NCBI RefSeq assembly: GCF_018614035.1
Contig: NZ_JAGGPA010000021.1
Coordinates: 1 to 64,000 of the forward strand
Direction of reading: 5' to 3'
DNA from: Streptomyces sp. ISL-96
GTDB taxonomy: Bacteria; Actinomycetota; Actinomycetes; Streptomycetales; Streptomycetaceae
Length of the DNA: 64,000 nucleotides
Part shown: piece after piece, positions 17,712 through 24,288 of the stretch
Position numbering within the stretch: the stretch's first letter is position 1
How the letters are laid out: each line of letters opens with the position of its first letter
Program-made: the position numbers and the translations under genes
Notes under the pieces: model-generated
Told to the model about the DNA's origin: nothing
The model's database searches: none
The model's input: only the letters and a program-made list of their open reading frames with translations

Positions 17712-19034
17712 GTGAGTACGGAACGTGTGCAGGAGAAGCGGCAGTTCGGGCATCGTGCCCGGCTGGCGCTGTCGCCTGCGCAGATCCGGCTCATGGACGA
17801 CCAGGCGCACGCGGCCCGCACCATGTGGAACTGCCTGCACGACTGGTGGACAATGCTCCCGAAGGAGAAGCGTTCCCTGGCCGCGGCCGACGCGGCGATC
17901 CGTCAGGCCCGCAAGGAAATCGACTGGCTCGGCGTACTCCCGGCGCAGGCCGCGCAGGCAGTACTGAAGACGTACTTGCAGTCGTGGAAGAACTGCTGGG
18001 ACGGCCGCGCCGACGCGCCGAACTTCAAGGCCCGCTTCCGCGCGGTCATGTCCGTGGACATCCCGCAGGGCCGCGATTTGCAGATCAAGCGGGTGCACCG
18101 TCGCTGGGGCGTGGTCAACATTCCCAAGGTGGGGCGGGTCCGCTTCCGGTGGACCAAGGACCTCCCGGTTGGCAAGCACGCGAACGCGGACAACCGGATC
18201 ACCGGCGCCCGGCTCGTCAAGGACGCGATCGGCTGGCACATCGCCTTCCGCGTGACCACCCTCGAACCCGTCCCCGCCCCGCACGCCGGGGCCGAGGTCG
18301 GCATCGACGCCGGGGTAAACCTGCCCCTCGCCCTCTCCGACGGCAACCACCAGGACCACGGCCGCGCACCCAAGCTCCCGAACGGGAAAGCCGACCGCGA
18401 CAAGTGGCTGAACCCGGACGAGAAAGCCAAGCTGCTCCGCCTGGAGCGCCGGGCAGCGCACCGCAAGAGTTTCCGCAAGCCAAAGGAGAAGACCTCCCGG
18501 CGCTTGCGGCACACCTACGACCAGATCAAGCAGCTCCGCGCAAGAGCCACGCGCCGCGCCGCTGACTGGCAGCATCAGACCACCACCGCTCTCGCCCGCA
18601 CATACGGCGTGATCGTGGTGGAAGACCTGCACATCACGAACATGGTCAAGTCCGCCAAGGGCACCATCGAGGAACCCGGGAAGAACGTCGCGCAGAAGTC
18701 CGGCCTGAACCGCTCCATCAGCCAGGAGGCATGGGGCCGCACCGTGACGATGCTGACGTACAAGACCGCCCGCCAGGGCGGCACCCTTCACAAGGTTCCC
18801 GCGCCCGGCACCTCCCAGCGCTGCTCCGCCTGTGGGTTCACCACACCGGGCAGCCGGGAGGACCAGGCCACGTTCGTGTGCAAGAACCCAGACTGCGGAT
18901 GGTCCGGCAACGCCGACCACAACGCGGGCCGGAACGTCTTGCACCTGTACCGGATGGGCCACGCGCTCATCCCGGCTGCCGGGAGGGCAGTCGTCAGGCG
19001 TCCCCGTGGCGTCAAGCCCGCCACCGCAAGGTAG
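17712..19034 (+). CDS. tnpB: TnpB RNA-guided nuclease of IS-1
   Basis: 440-residue TnpB. The RuvC acids are all present: D199 in GIDAGVN, E304 in VVVEDLHI and D402 in NADHNAGRN. The zinc ribbon is CSACG...CKNPDCG. The N-terminal beta-barrel/helical part begins EKRQFGHRARLALS. TnpB proteins of this family cut DNA next to a target-adjacent motif using an RNA made from the element's right end, which helps the IS persist after excision. GTG start, no ribosome site, -10-like TACAGT seven bases upstream. The gene ends 38 bp before the IS end, so the guide RNA overlaps its 3' end. Confidence 0.92.
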   Translation: MSTERVQEKRQFGHRARLALSPAQIRLMDDQAHAARTMWNCLHDWWTMLPKEKRSLAAADAAIRQARKEIDWLGVLPAQAAQAVLKTYLQSWKNCWDGRADAPNFKARFRAVMSVDIPQGRDLQIKRVHRRWGVVNIPKVGRVRFRWTKDLPVGKHANADNRITGARLVKDAIGWHIAFRVTTLEPVPAPHAGAEVGIDAGVNLPLALSDGNHQDHGRAPKLPNGKADRDKWLNPDEKAKLLRLERRAAHRKSFRKPKEKTSRRLRHTYDQIKQLRARATRRAADWQHQTTTALARTYGVIVVEDLHITNMVKSAKGTIEEPGKNVAQKSGLNRSISQEAWGRTVTMLTYKTARQGGTLHKVPAPGTSQRCSACGFTTPGSREDQATFVCKNPDCGWSGNADHNAGRNVLHLYRMGHALIPAAGRAVVRRPRGVKPATAR

Positions 19035-19072
19035 GCAGGAATCTCCCTCGTTTACGAGGGAGAGCACTTCAA
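18950..19072 (+). ncRNA. Candidate TnpB guide RNA (omega/reRNA) of IS-1
   Basis: Inferred from family knowledge: the guide scaffold comes from the tnpB 3' end plus the right end, and the guide is the flank beyond 19072. The block CCGCAAGGTAGGCAGGAATC and the terminal hairpin are conserved with IS-2, consistent with structured RNA. The 5' end given is approximate. Confidence 0.4.
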
Positions 19073-19225
19073 ACCTGCTACCTCTACCAACAGGGCTTCG
19101 AGAACAGCCGGATGGGCTTCGCCTCCGCCATGGCCTGGATGCTGCTGATAGCGGTGGGCCTGGTGACGGCGGTGCTGTTCTGGTCGCAGAAGCGCTGGGT
19201 GCACTACGAGGAGAACGCCCGGTGA
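19073..19225 (+). pseudogene. ABC permease, 3' part after IS-1
   Basis: Fifty codons plus stop that complete the permease interrupted at 17150: TCYLYQQGFENSRM followed by the last membrane helix (AWMLLIAVGLVTAVLFW) and a charged tail. The frame is the same as that of the 5' part once the IS is removed. Its TGA overlaps the GTG of the next permease (GTGA at 19222-19225). Confidence 0.85.
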
Positions 19226-20118
19226 CTCTCACTCTCGACCCGACTCTCGACCCGACCCCTCTCGACACGACCCCATCAAGCCCCCGCAAGCGCGTCGGAT
19301 CCCTCGGCTGGCATCTGGGCGCGCTCGCGGTACTCGCCGTCGTGCTCTACCCGGTGATCTGGGTCATCGGCGGCTCGTTCAAGCCCGGCAACGAGATCAT
19401 CGGCAGCCTCCAGCTGCTGCCGACCGACCCGATCGCGGCCAACTACACGCGGCTCACCGAAGGCATCGCGGGCATCCCCGTCTCCACCTTCTTCATCAAC
19501 TCCACGGTGCTCGCGGTGGGTTCCGTCGGCGGAGTCCTGATCTCGTGCTCGCTGGCGGCCTACGCCTTCGCCAAGGTCCGATTCGCGGGGCGGAACTTCC
19601 TCTTCGCCCTGATGATCGGCACGCTGCTGCTGCCGTACCACGTCCTCATGATTCCGCAGTATGTGCTGTTCCAGAAGCTGGAACTGATCAACACGATGGT
19701 CCCGCTGCTGCTCGGCAAGTACCTCGCAGTCGACGCCTTCTTCGTCTTCCTGATGCTGCAGTTCATGCGGAACCTGCCGAAGGAACTGGACGAGGCGGCA
19801 CGCCTCGACGGCTGCGGGCACCTGCGGATCTACTGGTCGATCGTGCTGCCGCTGTGCCGCCCCGCCCTGATCACCAGCGCGATCTTCACCTTCATCAACG
19901 CCTGGAACGACTTCATGGGCCCGCTGCTCTACCTCAACGAGCCCGACAAATACACCGTTTCGATGGGTCTGAAGATGTTCGTCGACCAGGACGCGGTCGC
20001 CGACTACGGCGGCATGATCGCCATGTCACTGGTGGCGCTGCTGCCCGTGCTGGCGTTCTTCCTCGCCTTCCAGCGCTACCTCATCGACGGCATGGCCACA
20101 TCCGGCCTGAAGGGCTGA
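19222..20118 (+). CDS. Carbohydrate ABC transporter permease (MalG type, YesQ-like)
   Basis: Intact second permease of the IS-damaged importer, 298 residues. Six membrane spans; EAA loop ELDEAARLDGCGHLRIYWSIVLP; C-terminus QRYLIDGMATSGLKG. Upstream coupling to the split permease may be lost because translation now ends at 17156; the gene can only be expressed from a promoter within or beyond IS-1. An N-terminal repeat of LDPT/LDTT residues precedes the first helix. Confidence 0.86.
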   Translation: MTLTLDPTLDPTPLDTTPSSPRKRVGSLGWHLGALAVLAVVLYPVIWVIGGSFKPGNEIIGSLQLLPTDPIAANYTRLTEGIAGIPVSTFFINSTVLAVGSVGGVLISCSLAAYAFAKVRFAGRNFLFALMIGTLLLPYHVLMIPQYVLFQKLELINTMVPLLLGKYLAVDAFFVFLMLQFMRNLPKELDEAARLDGCGHLRIYWSIVLPLCRPALITSAIFTFINAWNDFMGPLLYLNEPDKYTVSMGLKMFVDQDAVADYGGMIAMSLVALLPVLAFFLAFQRYLIDGMATSGLKG

Positions 20119-20126
20119 GGGGCGCG

Positions 20127-20690
20127 GTGGCCCGCTTCCAGGAGCGCTTCGGCGTCTTCGCGGAGTGCCTGCTCACGGGCGTATGGATCGCGATCGCCTC
20201 CCTCCCGCTGGTGACGTGGCCCGCCGCGCTCGCCGCCGGGGCGCGGCATCTGCGACGCCATCTGACCGGCGAGCAGAGCGCCGGATGGCGGGAGTTCGCC
20301 GCCGACTTCCGCTCGGCGGCCCGCCGGGGCTGGGTCGTGGGTCTGGCCGGCTGGGCGGCGGTCTGGCTGCTGTGGCTCGACCTGGCAGCTGTACGAGCGG
20401 GCCTGCCCGGCGGCCCCCTCGTCGGGACGGTCGGCATCCTCGCGTTCATCGGCTGTGCGGTCGCCGGCCTGCGGGCGGCCGCGGGCTGGGAGCCGGGCGC
20501 GTCCTGGCGGGCGCTGCTGGGCGCGGCGGGCCGGCGTACGGTCCTCGACCCTGCCGGATCGCTCCTGATCGTCGGCGGATTCGCGGTCGTCGCCGCCTCC
20601 GCCTGGTTCGTGGCGCCGCTCGCGGTCCCGGTGCTCGGCGCCGTCACGGCGGCGGCCGTCGCGGTGGAGCAGCGGTACGCCTCCCGCTGA
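20127..20690 (+). CDS. YesL-like (DUF624) membrane protein
   Basis: 187-residue protein with about five hydrophobic segments. The start carries the DUF624/YesL signature: a helix, then ASLPLVTWPAALAAGARHL, then a basic WREFAADFRSAARRGW stretch. In Bacillus, yesL heads the rhamnogalacturonan gene cluster; its role is unknown but it may assist or regulate the importer. GTG at 20127 lies 8 bp after the permease stop. The assignment rests on pattern and context rather than a search. Confidence 0.65.
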   Translation: MARFQERFGVFAECLLTGVWIAIASLPLVTWPAALAAGARHLRRHLTGEQSAGWREFAADFRSAARRGWVVGLAGWAAVWLLWLDLAAVRAGLPGGPLVGTVGILAFIGCAVAGLRAAAGWEPGASWRALLGAAGRRTVLDPAGSLLIVGGFAVVAASAWFVAPLAVPVLGAVTAAAVAVEQRYASR

Positions 20691-20741
20691 TCCCGCCGCC
20701 TCTCTCACACACCACGCCTCAACCAACGGAAGGGCACAACG

Positions 20742-21466
20742 ATGTCTCCGATCCCCCGCAGGACCGTCCTCAAGGCGGCAGCGGCGGCCGGCGCCGCCGC
20801 CCAGTTCAGCTGGGCGCTCGGCGCCACCAACGCCCAGGCCGCTCCGAGAGCCGATCCCGCAGCCGCAGCCGCAGCCGCGGACCCGGTGACCCTGAACTGG
20901 CTGGAGGACGCGGGCCTCGGAGCCGCGCCCGGCTCGACCCTCGGCGTGCCCTGGCCGAAGGGCGCGTACGACAAGGACCAGACCTTCGCGCTGACCACCG
21001 CCGACGGCAAGGACGTGCCCGTCCAGTCCTGGCCGCTCGCCCAGTGGCCCGACGGTTCGCTGAAGTGGACCGCCCACGCCGTCGGCCCCGAGACGACCGC
21101 CGCCGCCTTCACCCTCAGCGCGGGGACCCCGGCCGCACCCGCCCGTAAAGTCACCGTCTCCAGCGGCGGCGGCACCATCGATGTCTCCACGGGCGTCATC
21201 ACCGCGAAGATCGGCAAGAGCGGTTCCACCCTCGTCAAGTCCGTCACCCGCGGCGCCACCGAAATCGCCAAGGACGGCCGACTCGTCCTCCTCCGGCAGG
21301 GCGAGATCGAGGACGGCGACCAGGGCAGCGAGAAGTACGAACGCTTCGACAGCGCCATATCCAAGACCGAGGTGGAACAGAACGGACCGGTCCGCGTCGT
21401 CGTCCGCATCGACGGCAAGCACCGCCGCGGCAACCGCAGCTGGCTGCCGTTCTCCGTCCGGCTCCC
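20742..21466 (+). pseudogene. Exo-rhamnogalacturonan lyase-like gene (PcRGLX/YetA type), 5' remnant
   Basis: About 241 codons: Tat signal (RRTVLKAAAAAG), then a RIFT-barrel-like N-terminal domain with GVPWPKGA and SWPLAQWPDGSLKWTAHA. These motifs are characteristic of the PcRGLX/YetA-like family that acts exolytically on RG-I. Full-length relatives are several hundred residues longer. The frame enters IS-2 and stops at 21551. Only 23 C-terminal residues survive beyond the IS at 23326-23397, so most of the catalytic part has been lost. Confidence 0.7.
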
Positions 21467-21567
21467 CCTTGATCTCGCCCAGTGCTCCGCCCCTTCAAGG
21501 CGCGGGAACGCTGTCCTCATAGCGGAGGCGCGAAGCACCGGAGTGTTCTGAGCGACCGTGGTGATGG

Positions 21568-21960
21568 TCAGGTGGGGCGCTGCGGGTCTTCTACGTACTG
21601 GCGGACGAGGGTCAGGGGTGCGCCGCTGCAGGATCCGGCGAAGTAGGAGCCGGACCAGAAGCGGCCGCGCCACACAGTCGTCGGACGTGGGAGTCGTATT
21701 CCTGGCGCAGGCGGCGGGACGAGACGCCCTTGAGAGAGTTGACCAGCCTGGAGAGCTGGACCTTGGGCGGGTAGTGCACGAGGAGTGGACATAGTCGTGT
21801 TCGCCGTTGAACTGCTTCAGCTCGGCCGCGAAGCCTGTGCAGAGCTCGCGCATGATCTCTTCTGGGTGGGTCAGCATGGCGCCGGTGAACGCCTTCCGCT
21901 GGCATTGGCCATGCGAATGTCTACGTTGCGATCATTACGGAGGCAAACTCAAGCATCGGC
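21568..21960 (-). pseudogene. Decayed IS200/IS605 tnpA of IS-2
   Basis: TnpA homology is spread over three frames: FTGAMLTHPEEIMREL, then LLVHYPPKVQLSRLVNSLKG, then FWSGSYFAGSCSGAPLTLVRQYV. The first HUH-side histidines and the start region (equivalent to YNLHVHLVFVTKYRR) are degenerate. At least two frameshifts separate the HUH and tyrosine parts, so it cannot make an active transposase. Confidence 0.85.
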
Positions 21961-22006
21961 GTTCAAGCGCGTCGGGGCATCGTGAGTCGGTGCTAACTTC
22001 GTGTCC

Positions 22007-23287
22007 ATGAGCGAGCGGGTGGTGGTGAAGCGGCAGTTCGGGCACCGAGCCCGACTCGCGCTGTCACCTGTCGACTCACGCAAGGCTGAGGACCAGGCAC
22101 ACGCTGCCCGCACGATGTGGAATCTGCTGCATGCGTGGTGGCAGATGATGCCGAAAGAGAAGCGGACCCTGGCCAACGCGGACGCGGCAATCCGCCAAGC
22201 CCGCAAGGACATTGACTTCCTTGCCGTACTTCCCGCTCAGGCCGCGCAAGCTGTGTTAAAGGCCTACCACCGAGCATGGGTCAACTGCTGGGCAGGTTGG
22301 GCGGATGCTCCGAACTTCAAAGGCCGGTTTCGCTCCGTCATGTCCGTGGATGTGCCGCAGGGCCGGGATCTCAACGTCGTCCGTGTGCACCGCAGGTGGG
22401 GCATGGTCAACCTGCCGAAGATCGGCCGTATCAGGTTTCGTTGGACCAAAGATCTCCCGGTCGGCAAGCACGCGAACAAAGAAAGCCGCATCACCGGGGC
22501 ACGCCTGGTCAAAGACCCGCTTGGCTGGCACATCGCCTTCCGCGTCCAGACTCTCCAAGCACCACTCGGACCGCACCAGGGCCCCGAGGTGGGCATCGAC
22601 GTTGGGGTCACCGTGCCCATGGCCCTGTCGGACGGCACCACTAAGGAGCACGGCGAGTGGCTGACCGGCCCTGAACAGGCCAAACTCCTTCACCTCGAGC
22701 AGCGCGCCGCGCAGCGTAGGAAGCACCGCAAGCCGGGCGAGCGGACTAGCCGCCGTCTGCACCACACGTACGACCAGATCGCAGGACTCCGCGCGAAAGC
22801 CAAGCGCCGGGCACTCGACTGGCAGCACAAGGTCACCACCGAGATCGCCTGCATGTACAGCGTCGCAGTGGTTGAAGCACTCAAGATCACGAACATGGTC
22901 AAGTCTGCCAAAGGAACCGTGGAGGAGCCGGGGAAGCACGTCGCCCAGAAGTCGGGCCTCAACCGCTCGATCACCGGGGAAGCATGGGGCCGCACGGTCA
23001 CGATGCTGACGTACAAGCTTGCCCAGCGAGGTGGCACGCTGGTTAAAGTCCCCGCCCAGAACACTTCCCGGCGCTGCTCCGCGTGTGGCTTCGTCACACC
23101 CGGCAGTCGGGAGACGCAGGCCACGTTCTTATGCAAGAACCCCGACTGCGGATGGTCCGGCAACGCCGACCACAACGCAGGCAGGAACATCTTGCACCTG
23201 TACCGGATCGGCCTCGTGGCGATCCCGGCTGCCGGGAGGGCAGTCGTCAGGCGCGCGAAGCGCGTCAAGCCCGCTGCCGCAAGGTAA
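22007..23287 (+). CDS. tnpB: TnpB RNA-guided nuclease of IS-2
   Basis: 426-residue TnpB with all RuvC acids retained: D198 in GIDVGVT, E290 in VVEALKI and D388 in NADHNAGRN, plus the zinc-ribbon cysteines CSACG...CKNPDCG. It is clearly related to the IS-1 copy but diverged throughout, and lacks about a dozen residues in the region after GIDVGV. ATG 22007 is chosen by alignment with the IS-1 start; an in-frame GTG lies two codons upstream. Two TTA leucine codons (in AVLKAY and TFLCKN) would make expression depend on bldA tRNA in Streptomyces. It persists although its tnpA partner is dead. Confidence 0.9.
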   Translation: MSERVVVKRQFGHRARLALSPVDSRKAEDQAHAARTMWNLLHAWWQMMPKEKRTLANADAAIRQARKDIDFLAVLPAQAAQAVLKAYHRAWVNCWAGWADAPNFKGRFRSVMSVDVPQGRDLNVVRVHRRWGMVNLPKIGRIRFRWTKDLPVGKHANKESRITGARLVKDPLGWHIAFRVQTLQAPLGPHQGPEVGIDVGVTVPMALSDGTTKEHGEWLTGPEQAKLLHLEQRAAQRRKHRKPGERTSRRLHHTYDQIAGLRAKAKRRALDWQHKVTTEIACMYSVAVVEALKITNMVKSAKGTVEEPGKHVAQKSGLNRSITGEAWGRTVTMLTYKLAQRGGTLVKVPAQNTSRRCSACGFVTPGSRETQATFLCKNPDCGWSGNADHNAGRNILHLYRIGLVAIPAAGRAVVRRAKRVKPAAAR

Positions 23288-23325
23288 GCAGGAATCCTCC
23301 GGATTCACCCGGGGGAGCACTTCAA
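23200..23325 (+). ncRNA. Candidate TnpB guide RNA (omega/reRNA) of IS-2
   Basis: Inferred as for IS-1. The block CCGCAAGGTAAGCAGGAATC and a terminal hairpin (about 23295-23316, arms CCTCCGG/CCGGGGG with a mismatch) precede the TTCAA end. The guide would be the sequence from 23326 onward (ACCAACGACACCGCG). The 5' limit is a guess. Confidence 0.38.
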
Positions 23326-23397
23326 ACCAACGACACCGCGCTGTACGGCCTCGCGGCGATCGAGAACCTGGCGCTGGTGGGGGACCGGATGCCGTAA
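23326..23397 (+). pseudogene. Exo-RG lyase-like gene, 3' remnant
   Basis: Last 23 codons of the gene begun at 20742 (TNDTALYGLAAIENLALVGD..., stop TAA). Joining it directly to 21466 would not keep the frame, and the central part of the protein is absent, so this is a deletion remnant rather than a simple insertion. Confidence 0.55.
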
Positions 23398-23410
23398 ACG
23401 CTGTTGAGGT

Positions 23411-23439
23411 GGCGGAACCGGCTGTCGGCCGGTTCCGCC
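23411..23439. terminator. Bidirectional terminator hairpin
   Basis: Perfect 12-bp stem (GGCGGAACCGGC at 23411-23422 with GCCGGTTCCGCC at 23428-23439) and a five-base loop, between converging genes. No T-run. Confidence 0.65.
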
Positions 23440-23456
23440 GCCCTGTCAGTTGTGGG

Positions 23457-24263
23457 TCACTTGTAGACGATGTCCGAGGACGTGTAGTTGCAGTGGGTGC
23501 CGTCCGGGCCCGAACCGTTCGTGGTCGGCTCGGCGCCCGTGTTGTTCCCGATGTACTTCTGGCACGGCACGATCTTCTTGCCGGTGTCACCGATGATGGT
23601 GATGTTGCGCAGCGAGGCGGTGTCGCCGTAGTTGGTGTTGATGCCGACGAGCCGCGAGCCCGGGTAGGTCACCTCGATGTTGGTGAAGGCCGAGGCGCGC
23701 TTGTACTGGGTCGAGCAGTTGCCGCAGGAGCGGTAGAGCGTCTTGAAGTCCTGGACGGCGAAGTTCGAGACGTTCAGCTTGCCGCCGCCGTTGTGCTGGA
23801 AGACCTTGTCCGCGGCCTTCTTCGCACCGCCGCCGGTCACCGTGTAGACGGCGGAGTTCCCGCCCCTGAAGGTCGCGGCGTCCTCGCCGACGTCCTCCCA
23901 CCAGACGTTCTGCAGCGTGCAGCTGCCCTGGCAGTGAATGCCGTCCGCACCGGGCGCGCCGATGATGACGTTCTTCAGGGTCGCACCGTCGGCAAGCCTG
24001 AAGATCGGGTCCTGGCCCTCGTCCTGGCCGTCCCCGGCCAGGTCACCGGAGCCGTAGTACTTCTTGTTGCCGCCGTCCACGGTGCCGGAGACGGGGATGG
24101 TCGCGGGCACGGCCTGGCTGCCGTTAGGTGTCGGCCAGGTGGCGGCGGAGGCGGTGGGGGCCAGGGAGCTGAATCCCAGGAGGCCCGCGGTGAGCGCGAA
24201 GGCGGCTGCGCCTCCTATGAACGTGCGCTTGCGCGCCTTCTTGTTCTTGTGCTGGTGAGCCAT
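23457..24263 (-). CDS. Secreted pectate lyase, PL3 family
   Basis: 268-residue exported lyase. The basic N-terminus KNKKARKRTFIG and the hydrophobic core end at a signal cleavage near residue 40 (TASA/ATWP). The PL3 beta-helix pattern is visible: DGIHCQGSCTLQNVWWEDVGEDAATFRG, with repeated NxxI/V rungs and the KTLYRSCGNC motif. PL3 enzymes act on unesterified polygalacturonate and need calcium. Gap to the PL11 gene is only 25 bp, so the two are cotranscribed. ATG 24263 with a GAGAGGAACCACC leader. Confidence 0.88.
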   Translation of the reverse strand: MAHQHKNKKARKRTFIGGAAAFALTAGLLGFSSLAPTASAATWPTPNGSQAVPATIPVSGTVDGGNKKYYGSGDLAGDGQDEGQDPIFRLADGATLKNVIIGAPGADGIHCQGSCTLQNVWWEDVGEDAATFRGGNSAVYTVTGGGAKKAADKVFQHNGGGKLNVSNFAVQDFKTLYRSCGNCSTQYKRASAFTNIEVTYPGSRLVGINTNYGDTASLRNITIIGDTGKKIVPCQKYIGNNTGAEPTTNGSGPDGTHCNYTSSDIVYK

Positions 24264-24288
24264 GAGCGGTGGTTCCTCTCGGTGGGGG

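Larger units (their letters stand above)
17151..19072. mobile_element. IS-1: IS200/IS605-type element, complete
   Basis: 1922-bp element with divergent tnpA (Y1 HUH transposase) and tnpB. Left end CTCTGATCTTGCGCAGTGC carries a hairpin at 17167-17186 (arms CTCCCCCG/CGGGGGAG). The right end carries a hairpin at 19043-19062 (arms CTCCCTCG/CGAGGGAG) and finishes CACTTCAA. The boundaries are set by three-way comparison with IS-2 and IS-3 and by restoration of the permease frame. The element is preceded by TCTAC, the presumed target. There is no real target duplication, as expected for this family. Confidence 0.85.
21467..23325. mobile_element. IS-2: IS200/IS605-type element with dead tnpA
   Basis: About 1859 bp. 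Left end CCTTGATCTCGCCCAGTGC and right end ...GAGCACTTCAA match IS-1. tnpA is frameshifted; tnpB is intact. The left flank (GCTCCC) does not match the TCTAC seen at IS-1 and IS-3, and the host gene has lost its middle, so a rearrangement accompanied or followed insertion. GC and codon use are lower than in the surrounding genes, and tnpB contains two TTA codons. Confidence 0.8.

Noticed and set aside
17143..19084. CTACCTCT appears on both sides of IS-1 and looks like an 8-bp target duplication.
   Set aside because: IS200/IS605 transposases make no duplication, and placing the ends at TCTAC/CTCT and TTCAA/ACC restores the permease frame. The repeat comes from the Tyr-Leu codons of the host gene plus the IS end.
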